A DNA stretch of 7,779 nucleotides from an uncultured Gammaproteobacteria bacterium (GTDB lineage Bacteria; Pseudomonadota; Gammaproteobacteria; SZUA-140). The translations under genes were made by a program, and so were the position numbers. Below are positions 1-7,462 of the stretch, piece by piece. Location of the stretch: contig CALZIG010000245.1 in the NCBI GenBank assembly GCA_945787585.1, positions 1 to 7,779 of the forward strand, read 5' to 3'. A model generated the notes under the pieces. It worked only from the letters and a program-made list of their open reading frames with translations. It was not told the origin of the DNA and searched no databases. The stretch's first letter is position 1. Each line of letters starts with the position of its first letter.

Positions 1-36
1 GCGTCGTTAGCAGAAGAATCAGCTGTAGATGAGTGA
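1..36 (+). CDS. hfq: RNA chaperone Hfq, C-terminal tail (partial, 5' end outside window)
   Basis: Frame 1 is open from the first base and reads ASLAEESAVDE before a TGA stop at 34-36. The short, acidic, Ala/Ser/Glu-rich end resembles the disordered C-terminal tail of Hfq, the hexameric RNA chaperone that pairs small RNAs with mRNAs. The call rests mainly on position: hfq directly precedes hflX in a very large share of Proteobacteria, and only 57 bases separate this stop from the hflX ATG. Eleven residues cannot prove identity. The conserved Sm core would lie upstream of the window. Confidence 0.6.
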   Translation, partial: ASLAEESAVDE

Positions 37-93
37 TGTTGTTGCCGGTAATGTGGTTATAGTGGGGTTGAACGCGCTTGTTTGATAGACGCA

Positions 94-1476
94 ATGTTTG
101 ATCGGCCACAGGGCGGTACCCGGGCAATATTGGTTCATCTTGATTTGAGTGCGCGTGATGTGCAGGAGAGTCTGGATGAGTTCTGCGATTTAGCGGCGTC
201 TGTGGATGTCGAGGTGACCTCGATTGTTACGGGCCGACGTAAATCACCGGACCCTAAATATTTTGTGGGGTCGGGTAAAGCAGAGGAGATTAAAGCACTT
301 GTGGCGGCCGAGTCGGCCGAGCTGGTGCTGTTTAATCATCAGCTTTCACCCACGCAGGAGCGAAATCTTGAGCAGTTATTATGCTGCCGTGTCGTGGATC
401 GCTCCGGCTTGATCCTCGATATCTTTGCACTGCGCGCAAGTTCTTTTGAAGGGAAGTTGCAGGTTGAGCTGGCGCAGCTTAAACACCTTTCAACACGACT
501 GGTACGTGGCTGGACCCATCTGGAACGACAGAAAGGGGGTATCGGCCTGCGTGGTCCCGGTGAAACACAGCTGGAGACCGATCGACGCCTGATTGGCGCG
601 CGTATCAAGAAACTGAATAAACGGCTGGATAAGGTTAGAAAACAGCGTGAACTGCGTCGACAGACGCGACGTAAGGCGGCAGTCGTGACGGTCTCATTGG
701 TGGGTTACACCAACGCCGGTAAATCAACGCTGTTTAATTCGCTTACCGGCGCAGGGGTTTATGCTGCTGATAAACTTTTTGCGACGCTGGACCCAACGCT
801 GCGGCGTATTGAACTGCCGGCGGCAGGGCAGGTGATTCTGGCAGACACAGTTGGCTTCATTCGCCATCTTCCGCATGATCTGGTGGCCGCTTTTAGAGCG
901 ACGCTGGAAGAGACAGTGGAGGCTAATCTGTTGCTGCATGTGATCGACGCGCATGATACTGAGCGGCATGCCTATATGGAGCAGGTCAATCGTGTGTTGC
1001 AGGAGATTGGTGCGGGCGATATCCCTCAGATCGAAGTCTATAACAAGATTGATCAGGTGGCAGGCAGCGTGCCTCATATTGATTACGATAAAGCGGGAAA
1101 GCCTTGTCGTGTCTGGCTTTCAGCGCAGTCGGGAGAGGGTGTTGAGCTGTTGTTGCAAGCGTTGACGCAGCATTTTCTGGAAATAAAACACGATGATGAT
1201 GAGTCAGATGAAGTGACATCATCGCCCGTGTTTGATCATCACCTAGCGCAAGATGAGGATGGTTTGATCAGGCAAACGGTTTTATTGACGCCGGATGCCG
1301 GCCGATTGCGCGCACAGCTGTATGACTGGGATGTGGTGGTCGAAGAGATGCCGTCAGAATCGTCGGGTTATATATTGATAATTTTGGCCACACCGGCGTT
1401 GTTGGCTTTTCTTGAAAAGCAGGATGGCTGTTCCATCGTGTCGAAAATGGATGTAAAGTTGGCGGGAAGTGCATAA
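94..1476 (+). CDS. hflX: HflX, ribosome-associated GTPase
   Basis: HflX binds the 50S subunit and splits stalled or heat-damaged ribosomes, using GTP. The 460-residue protein has the HflX N-terminal domain (PKYFVGSGK near 54-62), the family glycine-rich signature [15 protein letters not shown] from residue 151, then a basic helical linker and a complete G domain. The G motifs are P-loop GYTNAGKS (204-211), switch I threonine in FATLDPT (229-235), DTVGF (251-255), NKID (317-320) and SAQ (343-345). Close to the 426 residues of E. coli HflX; the extra length sits partly in an acidic DDDESDE stretch after the G domain. The frame also allows a TTG start at 82, but ATG 94 gives the MFDR start typical of the family, so I chose it. 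Neither start has a convincing Shine-Dalgarno sequence, so translation may depend on the upstream hfq transcript. Confidence 0.96.
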   Translation: MFDRPQGGTRAILVHLDLSARDVQESLDEFCDLAASVDVEVTSIVTGRRKSPDPKYFVGSGKAEEIKALVAAESAELVLFNHQLSPTQERNLEQLLCCRVVDRSGLILDIFALRASSFEGKLQVELAQLKHLSTRLVRGWTHLERQKGGIGLRGPGETQLETDRRLIGARIKKLNKRLDKVRKQRELRRQTRRKAAVVTVSLVGYTNAGKSTLFNSLTGAGVYAADKLFATLDPTLRRIELPAAGQVILADTVGFIRHLPHDLVAAFRATLEETVEANLLLHVIDAHDTERHAYMEQVNRVLQEIGAGDIPQIEVYNKIDQVAGSVPHIDYDKAGKPCRVWLSAQSGEGVELLLQALTQHFLEIKHDDDESDEVTSSPVFDHHLAQDEDGLIRQTVLLTPDAGRLRAQLYDWDVVVEEMPSESSGYILIILATPALLAFLEKQDGCSIVSKMDVKLAGSA

Positions 1477-1480
1477 GTCC

Positions 1481-1509
1481 TTGCGGGGATTTTATGATAC
1501 CCATAGAAT
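1481..1509 (+). promoter_or_regulatory. Weak sigma70-like promoter candidate ahead of hflK
   Basis: TTGCGG (1481-1486) and TAGAAT (1504-1509) are separated by 17 bases. The -10 box matches five of six consensus positions and the -35 three of six. Other -10-like hexamers sit nearby (TATGAT 1493-1498, second TAGAAT 1515-1520), and TTGATA at 1511-1516 could be another -35. The 99-base gap has room for a promoter, but hflKC may simply be read through from hfq-hflX. Confidence 0.28.
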
Positions 1510-1575
1510 CTTGATAGAATGTTGGGTCATGTTGAATAAAAACTCAGATAAAACCAAAGTGGATGGGACTAAATA

Positions 1576-2817
1576 ATGGCTTGGAATGAACCGGGTGGCT
1601 CCAAGGACAATGATCCGTGGGGTGGTGGTAATAAAAAGGACCAGGGACCTCCCGATCTTGATGAGGTGGTAAAGAAGTTTCAGGATCAGGTCAGCAAAAT
1701 ATTTGGTGGCAAGGGCAGCAAAGGTGGCGGTGGTGATGGCGAAGGTTCCTCGCCCGGTGGTTCTGGTGGTGCTATCGGCATTGGCGTAATACTGGGTGGC
1801 GCTCTGTTTTTGTGGGGACTGACCGGTATCTATATTGTTGATGAAGGTAAGCGTGGTGTAGAACTGCGTTTTGGTCAATATAGTGAGACCACGCAACCAG
1901 GCCCACATTGGCATATTCCATCGCCGATCGATTCTGTTGAAATCGTCGATGTCTCTCAAATTCGAAATGTCGAGATTGGTTATCGTTCCGGTGTGGGTGC
2001 AGAGTCATCAAAGCGGACCGTTTTGAACGAGGCGATGATGTTGACGCAGGATGAGAATATCGTCGATGTTAACTTTGCGGTGCAATATCGCATCAAAGAG
2101 GCGCGCGATTATCTATTTAATATGCGCTCTCCTGATGAGGCATTACGTGAAGCGACGGAAAGTGCAGTGCGCGAGATTGTCGGTAAAAGCAAAATGGATT
2201 TCGTGTTGACCGAAGGGCGTAGCGAAATGGTGCAAAGCGCCGAGATATTGATCCAGGAAATTCTGGATCGTTACGGTTCCGGTCTGCAGGTGACCAGTGT
2301 CAACATGCAGGATGCGCAGCCCCCTGAGCAGGTACAGGCAGCCTTTAGCGATGCAGTGAAAGCGCGAGAGGATGAGCAGCGTCTGAAGAATGAGGCCGAG
2401 GCCTATTCCAACGATGTGCTGCCAAAGGCACGAGGTGCTGGCGCACGTATGTTTGAGGAAGCGACAGCCTACAAATCGAAAGTCGTTGCTGAAGCAGAAG
2501 GTCAAACAAGCCGTTTTTTACAGGTGTTAGCAGAGTACAAAAAAGCACCCGAAGTAACGCGTGAACGTCTGTATATTGATGCGATGGAAACCGTTTTAAA
2601 TAACAGTAGTAAGGTGATGATCGATGTCGAAGGCAGTGGTAATCTGCTGTATCTTCCACTGGATCGCATGATGAACCCAACGATGACTGCGCCGATAGTG
2701 CCGGAAACATCACAGGCAATCGACGCTGCGCGTAAAGCGGTAGAGACTCAGGCGCGTGATCGCATGGCCGATCAGGTACGTTCACGTGCAACACTGCGTA
2801 ACCGGGAGACACGTTAA
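1576..2817 (+). CDS. hflK: HflK, SPFH-family subunit of the HflKC complex regulating FtsH protease
   Basis: HflK pairs with HflC in a large membrane assembly that encloses and modulates the FtsH AAA+ protease, affecting turnover of membrane proteins and, in E. coli, phage lambda CII. The 413 residues fit the family (E. coli 419). The N terminus (about 1-65) is cytoplasmic and rich in Gly and charged residues, starting MAWNEPGG, as is usual for HflK. One transmembrane segment spans about 66-87. It is followed at once by the SPFH/prohibitin domain (IYIVDEGKRGVELRFGQ onward, to about 270), then an Ala/Glu-rich coiled coil and a polar tail. A ribosome site GGATGGG (1561-1567) lies eight bases before the ATG. 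The stop overlaps the hflC start by one base, indicating coupled translation of two subunits needed together. Confidence 0.96.
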   Translation: MAWNEPGGSKDNDPWGGGNKKDQGPPDLDEVVKKFQDQVSKIFGGKGSKGGGGDGEGSSPGGSGGAIGIGVILGGALFLWGLTGIYIVDEGKRGVELRFGQYSETTQPGPHWHIPSPIDSVEIVDVSQIRNVEIGYRSGVGAESSKRTVLNEAMMLTQDENIVDVNFAVQYRIKEARDYLFNMRSPDEALREATESAVREIVGKSKMDFVLTEGRSEMVQSAEILIQEILDRYGSGLQVTSVNMQDAQPPEQVQAAFSDAVKAREDEQRLKNEAEAYSNDVLPKARGAGARMFEEATAYKSKVVAEAEGQTSRFLQVLAEYKKAPEVTRERLYIDAMETVLNNSSKVMIDVEGSGNLLYLPLDRMMNPTMTAPIVPETSQAIDAARKAVETQARDRMADQVRSRATLRNRETR

Positions 2818-3692
2818 TGAATCAGGGTAAAATAATGTCAGTGGTTGTGGCCCTGATGGTCACTGTTTTGATCGGATCATTCTGTGTCTTCACGGTCGAT
2901 GAGCGTGAGCGGGCGATCAAGTTCCGTCTGGGTGAAATCGTCAAGACCGACTTTGAACCGGGTCTCTATTTTAAATTCCCGCTGGTCAATAACGTGCTTA
3001 AATTTGATGCGCGTATCGTTACGCTGGATGCAGATCCAGAGCGCTATCTGACCTCCGAGAAGAAAAATGTGATCGTTGATTCGTTTGTGAAATGGAAAAT
3101 TGAAGATGTGGGTGTCTATTACACCGCGATGGGGGGCGATGAACGTAATGCGAATCTACGTCTGTCGCAGATCATTAAGGATGGCCTGCGCGGTGAGTTT
3201 GGTAAACGTACGATTCAGGAAGTGGTGTCGGGTGAGCGTGCTGAAATCATGACCATTTTGAGCGCCAATGCTGCAAAGCAGGCAAAATCGTTTGGTATTA
3301 ACGTGGTCGATGTGCGCATTAAACGCATCGATCTTTCTCAAGATGTCAGTACTTCGGTCTTCCTACGGATGGAAGCAGAACGGGCTAGAGTGGCAAAGGA
3401 TCTGCGTTCAAGAGGTGCTGAGGCAGCGGAACGTATTCGTGCCGATGCAGATCGTCAGCGTACCATCATTATTGCCGACGCCTTTCGTGACGCGGAACGG
3501 CTACGTGGTGAGGGCGATGGTGAGGCGGCGGCAATCTATGCCAAAGCCTTCACTCAGGATCGGGAGTTTTATTCGTTCTACCGCAGTCTGAATGCCTATC
3601 GGGATTCATTTAAAGATAAAAGCGATATCGTGGTGCTTGAGCCAGATAACGATTTCTTTAAATATTTCAAAAATTCCAAAGGCGTAGAATAG
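2817..3692 (+). CDS. hflC: HflC, SPFH-family subunit of the HflKC complex
   Basis: This is the partner of HflK in the FtsH-regulating complex. The 291-residue protein has a short N terminus, one membrane segment at about 7-26, and then an SPFH domain beginning FTVDERERAIKFRLGEI. The C-terminal half is a charged Ala/Arg/Glu coiled coil (about 185-245). It ends with the HflC-type segment carrying DREFYSFYRSLNAY, which in this family follows the coiled coil. It is shorter than E. coli HflC (334), a length common in other gammaproteobacteria. The start ATG shares its A with the hflK TAA stop, and a GGGAG ribosome site (2804-2808) lies inside the end of hflK. A perfect hairpin begins eight bases after the stop. 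Confidence 0.96.
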   Translation: MNQGKIMSVVVALMVTVLIGSFCVFTVDERERAIKFRLGEIVKTDFEPGLYFKFPLVNNVLKFDARIVTLDADPERYLTSEKKNVIVDSFVKWKIEDVGVYYTAMGGDERNANLRLSQIIKDGLRGEFGKRTIQEVVSGERAEIMTILSANAAKQAKSFGINVVDVRIKRIDLSQDVSTSVFLRMEAERARVAKDLRSRGAEAAERIRADADRQRTIIIADAFRDAERLRGEGDGEAAAIYAKAFTQDREFYSFYRSLNAYRDSFKDKSDIVVLEPDNDFFKYFKNSKGVE

Positions 3693-3699
3693 TGTTACA

Positions 3700-3726
3700 T
3701 CGCCCGGCGATCTGATCGCCGGGCGA
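3700..3726 (+). terminator. Perfect 12-bp GC-rich hairpin after hflC
   Basis: TCGCCCGGCGAT (3700-3711) and its exact reverse complement (3715-3726) are separated by a three-base CTG loop. The stem is very stable and sits eight bases after the hflC stop. The sequence that follows (ATTCCCTCCC) has no T-run, so it is not a canonical intrinsic terminator. It could instead be a 3' stability hairpin for the hflKC mRNA or a partial terminator that lowers DUF2065 expression. The hairpin itself is certain; its function is inferred. Confidence 0.55.
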
Positions 3727-3774
3727 ATTCCCTCCCTCGCCATGTATCAGAGCGCCAGGAAATTTCATTAGATT

Positions 3775-3960
3775 ATGTGGCAGGAATTATTAGTGGCATT
3801 GGCGCTATTGCTGGTCCTTGAAGGGATTATGCCCTTCGCCAACCCAAAAGGTCTGCGGGAAACACTATTGACGATGGCCAGCCTGAGTGATCAGACCATG
3901 CGTATCGGTGGGCTCATCAGCATGATTCTTGGAGTCTTGCTGCTCTATATTGTTCATTAG
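3775..3960 (+). CDS. DUF2065 small inner-membrane protein (YjeT-like)
   Basis: This is a 61-residue protein of unknown function. It has two hydrophobic segments, about 4-21 and 43-60, with a short polar loop between them. The pattern LALLLVLEGIMPFANPKG matches E. coli YjeT (LALVLVLEG...P...PK) and the DUF2065 family, including the conserved Glu-Gly in the first helix and the Pro-Lys after it. AGGAAA (3757-3762) could be the ribosome site, with a rather long 12-base spacing. DUF2065 genes lie between hflC and purA (or hisZ) in many gammaproteobacteria, so a link with HflKC/FtsH is suggested by context only. Confidence 0.88.
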   Translation: MWQELLVALALLLVLEGIMPFANPKGLRETLLTMASLSDQTMRIGGLISMILGVLLLYIVH

Positions 3961-4002
3961 GCCATTTAGCGCATTTTCTATCCATAATATGTTGCCTCGT
4001 AA

Positions 4003-4031
4003 TAGTTTCACAGAGCCGGGTGCGCTATAAT
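4003..4031 (+). promoter_or_regulatory. Probable hisZ promoter (perfect -10 box)
   Basis: TATAAT at 4026-4031 is an exact sigma70 -10 box within GTGCGCTATAAT. The -35 region is poor: TAGTTT at 17-base spacing matches only two positions, and TTTCAC (4006-4011) would give a spacing of only 14. Transcription would start near 4038, leaving about 70 bases of leader before hisZ. A 150-base gap upstream of hisZ supports a separate promoter. Weak -35 contacts suggest either an activator or modest constitutive expression. Confidence 0.45.
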
Positions 4032-4110
4032 CGCGTGCGGTTTGTTTGTCTGTTTTAGCACAGGCACTCTTCTTAACTTAATTGAAGCAAGGTTGCGTAA
4101 ATAGTGACCG

Positions 4111-5343
4111 GTGGCTCATCCAAATCTAGATCTATCTAATAACGTGCCGAAAGAAAAAAATAGCTGGTTACTTCCCGACGGGATTGACGAATTTTTGCCG
4201 CCGCAGGCTGAACGCCTGGAGCGCTTGCGTCGTTCAATACTGGATCTCTACAGTAGTTGGGGGTACGAGTATGTGATCCCCCCGATGGTTGAATATCTTG
4301 AGTCTCTGCTGGTAGGGGCCGGGACTGAGCTCGAGCTTGAGACCTTTAAACTGATCGATCAGAAAAGTGGTCGCTTGCTGGGTGTACACGCTGATATGAC
4401 GCCGCAGGTAGCGCGTATCGATGCCCATCGCCTTAATCGTACTGGTCCGACCCGCCTCTGTTATCTCGATGTCGTACTGCACACACGGCAGGATGGTTTC
4501 TCTCGTGGCCGTTGTCCGCTACAGGTAGGGGCCGAACTCTATGGGCACGCCAGCATCGAGAGCGATGTCGAATCGATTCATCTTATGGTTGAAACATTGC
4601 GGCTGGCAGGGCTGGATGAGATTCACATCGATCTTGGCCATGTCGGTATTTTTCGTGCGTTAGCGCATCGTGCGGGCCTTACCGCTTCACAGGAGGCGCT
4701 GTTGTTTAATGCCTTGCAGCGCAAGGCGAAACCCGAAATTGAAGGGTTGCTAAGCGAGAGCTGTAAGAACGCGGATGATCGTACTATGCTGCTGGCTCTG
4801 GTCGACCTTAACGGCGGTACTGAGGTGCTGGAAAAAGCACGCAAGATTTTGCACGCAGCGGGTGACGAGGTGTTGAAGGCGATCGATACATTGCAACAGA
4901 TCGCCGCGCATGCGGCTCAACGCATGGGTGATATCTCGCTCTATTTTGATCTCGCGGAACTGCGCGGCTATCGTTATCAAACGGGCGTTGTATTTGCTGC
5001 CTTTGTCCCTGGGCATGGACAGGAAGTGGCGCGTGGCGGGCGCTATGATGATATTGGCAGCGTCTTTGGGCGCTCCCGTCCTGCCACTGGTTTTAGCTCA
5101 GATCTCAAGACATTGATGCTCCTGAGTAACTCTGCGCTTTCGAGGCCGAGCGCAATTGTGGCCTATCCGTGCGATGACAGTGATCAGCGTGCGGCACTGC
5201 AGCGCTTTATTGAGGCGCTCCGTGAAGAGGGCGAGCGAGTGATCGAGTTCCTGCCGGGGCAGTCGACAGATATGAGCGATAGCGGTTGTGACCGTAAAAT
5301 CGTTGAGGTTAATGGTCAGTGGCAGGTGGTTGAGCTGGAATAG
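4111..5343 (+). CDS. hisZ: HisZ, ATP phosphoribosyltransferase regulatory subunit
   Basis: HisZ is a catalytically inactive paralogue of histidyl-tRNA synthetase. It joins short-form HisG to make the octameric enzyme for step one of histidine synthesis (ATP + PRPP to phosphoribosyl-ATP) and is required for its activity and histidine feedback. Family marks are WLLPDGIDEFLPPQA (19-33), ADMTPQVARI (94-103), a HisRS-like QVGAELYG (138-145), LRGYRYQTG near 290-300, GGRYDDIG (309-316) and the Arg-containing GRSRPATGFSSD (320-331). The 410-residue length equals a class II core plus a short tail, without a full anticodon-binding domain, as expected for HisZ rather than HisS. The GTG start has no good ribosome site. 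A second in-frame GTG at 4144 would drop 11 residues and place the start nearer to that of typical HisZ proteins, so the N terminus is uncertain. Confidence 0.93.
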   Translation: MAHPNLDLSNNVPKEKNSWLLPDGIDEFLPPQAERLERLRRSILDLYSSWGYEYVIPPMVEYLESLLVGAGTELELETFKLIDQKSGRLLGVHADMTPQVARIDAHRLNRTGPTRLCYLDVVLHTRQDGFSRGRCPLQVGAELYGHASIESDVESIHLMVETLRLAGLDEIHIDLGHVGIFRALAHRAGLTASQEALLFNALQRKAKPEIEGLLSESCKNADDRTMLLALVDLNGGTEVLEKARKILHAAGDEVLKAIDTLQQIAAHAAQRMGDISLYFDLAELRGYRYQTGVVFAAFVPGHGQEVARGGRYDDIGSVFGRSRPATGFSSDLKTLMLLSNSALSRPSAIVAYPCDDSDQRAALQRFIEALREEGERVIEFLPGQSTDMSDSGCDRKIVEVNGQWQVVELE

Positions 5344-5365
5344 CTGTTAGCCGACTGGGGTGGAT

Positions 5366-5390
5366 GAGCGCCACCGCATGGCGTTTTTTT
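5366..5390 (+). terminator. Intrinsic terminator between hisZ and purA
   Basis: CGCCA (5369-5373) pairs with TGGCG (5379-5383) around a CCGCA loop. Adjacent A-T and G-T pairs lengthen the stem to about seven. Seven Ts follow directly (5384-5390). This is a classical though short Rho-independent terminator for the hisZ transcript. It could also act as a partial attenuator of readthrough into purA, whose ATG lies only 34 bases beyond the T-run. Confidence 0.75.
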
Positions 5391-5415
5391 GTGCAAAATT
5401 ATTAATTCGTTGTAA

Positions 5416-6717
<1,302 letters not shown>

Positions 6718-6755
6718 CGAAACCATTTATTTGAATAGTCGCTAGTCAATGCAAT

Positions 6756-6795
6756 AAAAAAGCCCCTGAGGCGTATCACGTCTCAGGGGTTTTTT
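6756..6795. terminator. Strong bidirectional terminator between convergent genes
   Basis: CCCCTGAG (6763-6770) pairs perfectly with CTCAGGGG (6782-6789). Inside, G-T plus CGT/ACG continue the helix to a three-base ATC loop, about 12 bp in all. Six As (6756-6761) precede the stem and six Ts (6790-6795) follow it, so each strand yields a hairpin followed by a U-run. It sits between purA (plus) and the minus-strand gene ending at 6804 and should terminate both. Confidence 0.93.
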
Positions 6796-6803
6796 GTGAT
6801 CGG

Positions 6804-7184
6804 CTACTTGGCTTCTGCGCTCGTCGTCGTGCTATCCGTTGGCTTCACTTCACTGTTAGCAGGTGTCGCTTTAGGCTTGATATTGCTCGCAATACGGCCT
6901 AGCCCACAGACGGTCGAAAGCGCGAGTTTGTACAGCTCCACGCCAGGCTTGATCAACGTATCGACGAGCCCGGGGAGTTTCGCGAGATAGAAACCCAGCC
7001 CAATGGTGAGGCCACTGGCGACCAGCGTTGCGAATATGCCGCCGCCGAGGAAGGCGCTTAGGTTGTACCAGATTGCCAGTGGTGCCAGCAGAATAGAGCC
7101 GTACCACAGTGACAGGACAAACAGGAAAAAGGTGGTGACGATCAGTTGAAGTAGTTTTACGACTAAAACATCTACGGTTTTCAT
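6804..7184 (-). CDS. Hypothetical small membrane protein
   Basis: I do not recognise this 126-residue protein. Two strongly hydrophobic stretches, about 11-38 and 46-68, are probable transmembrane helices; the second is glycine-rich (LGGGIFATLVASGLTIGLG). An amphipathic stretch (about 71-98) follows, then a hydrophilic Lys/Thr/Ser/Glu/Pro tail (about 101-126), probably exposed. No enzyme motif is visible; the single Cys is at 93. The ATG at 7184-7182 has a GGAAGGA-type ribosome site about 11 bases upstream on its own strand. It faces purA, with the shared terminator directly downstream. The frame is open throughout, the topology is coherent, and a terminator follows at once, so I regard it as a real gene. 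A nearby plus-strand reading frame at 6796-6990 is its shadow. Confidence 0.78.
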   Translation of the reverse strand: MKTVDVLVVKLLQLIVTTFFLFVLSLWYGSILLAPLAIWYNLSAFLGGGIFATLVASGLTIGLGFYLAKLPGLVDTLIKPGVELYKLALSTVCGLGRIASNIKPKATPANSEVKPTDSTTTSAEAK

Positions 7185-7273
7185 GTGCTTAGAGTATCCT
7201 TCCAGAATTATTCGAGGTGTTTGTGAATCGTGAGATTACGTATTAGTCGTCAATGTTCTCACACTAAATTATC

Positions 7274-7304
7274 GAGGCGCAACACTTTACCTTGAGTACG
7301 CCTC
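7274..7304. repeat. Inverted repeat GAGGCG/CGCCTC with 19-base spacer
   Basis: GAGGCG (7274-7279) and CGCCTC (7299-7304) are perfect complements flanking a 19-base loop. There is no T-run. It partly overlaps the sequence GGCGCAACACT (7276-7286), which recurs with one change as GGCGCGACACT at 7384-7394. It might be an operator half-site or chance; I cannot tell. Confidence 0.3.
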
Positions 7305-7386
7305 CAAACTCATCATATTACTTATTATCTGCAAGATTCAAATAGCGATTGAACAGTTTTATTTTGTTCTCAAGTAGTTAGAAGGC

Positions 7387-7401
7387 GCGACACTATGTCG
7401 C
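7387..7401. promoter_or_regulatory. Possible operator dyad upstream of the Met-rich gene
   Basis: GCGACA (7387-7392) and TGTCGC (7396-7401) form a perfect 6-bp dyad around CTA. It ends one base before the proposed -35 box at 7403, the usual place for an activator site or an overlapping repressor. I do not match it to a known regulator. Confidence 0.4.
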
Positions 7402-7402
7402 A

Positions 7403-7431
7403 TTCAAAATGTCATTTACCCCTGCTAGGAT
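7403..7431 (+). promoter_or_regulatory. Promoter candidate for the Met-rich exported protein
   Basis: TTCAAA (7403-7408, four of six) and TAGGAT (7426-7431, four of six) are exactly 17 bases apart. TG at 7423-7424 makes it an extended -10 (TGCTAGGAT). Transcription would begin near 7438, giving a short leader that carries the strong ribosome site before ATG 7463. Confidence 0.5.
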
Positions 7432-7462
7432 TGCAGTCACTTATTTGAGAGGGGAGTGATCG

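Larger units (their letters stand above)
7185..7462. other. Divergent intergenic region
   Basis: This 278-base AT-rich stretch separates two genes transcribed away from each other, so it should hold both promoters. It contains no convincing gene. On the plus strand there is a promoter at 7403-7431 and several dyads (listed separately or under findings). On the minus strand GATAAT (7273-7268) and TTGACG (near 7243) are box-like, but I find no properly spaced pair. Confidence 0.6.

Noticed and set aside
42..63. Possible hflX promoter: TTGCCG (42-47) and TATAGT (58-63).
   Set aside because: The spacing is only 10 bases, and no other -35 box fits the TATAGT at 16-18 bases. The hfq-hflX pair is more likely read as one transcript.
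1492..1959. Minus-strand 155-residue reading frame opposite the start of hflK.
   Set aside because: hflK is certain on the plus strand; this frame has no recognisable domain and reflects codon use in the Gly-rich and membrane region of hflK.
2345..2812. Minus-strand 155-residue reading frame opposite the end of hflK.
   Set aside because: No domain and composition unlike a real protein (many His/Pro/Ser/Leu/Arg); antisense shadow of hflK.
6796..6990. Plus-strand 64-residue hydrophobic reading frame.
   Set aside because: It lies fully opposite the 3' half of the minus-strand gene at 6804-7184, begins right at the terminator T-run with no ribosome site, and is explained as an antisense shadow of a hydrophobic gene.
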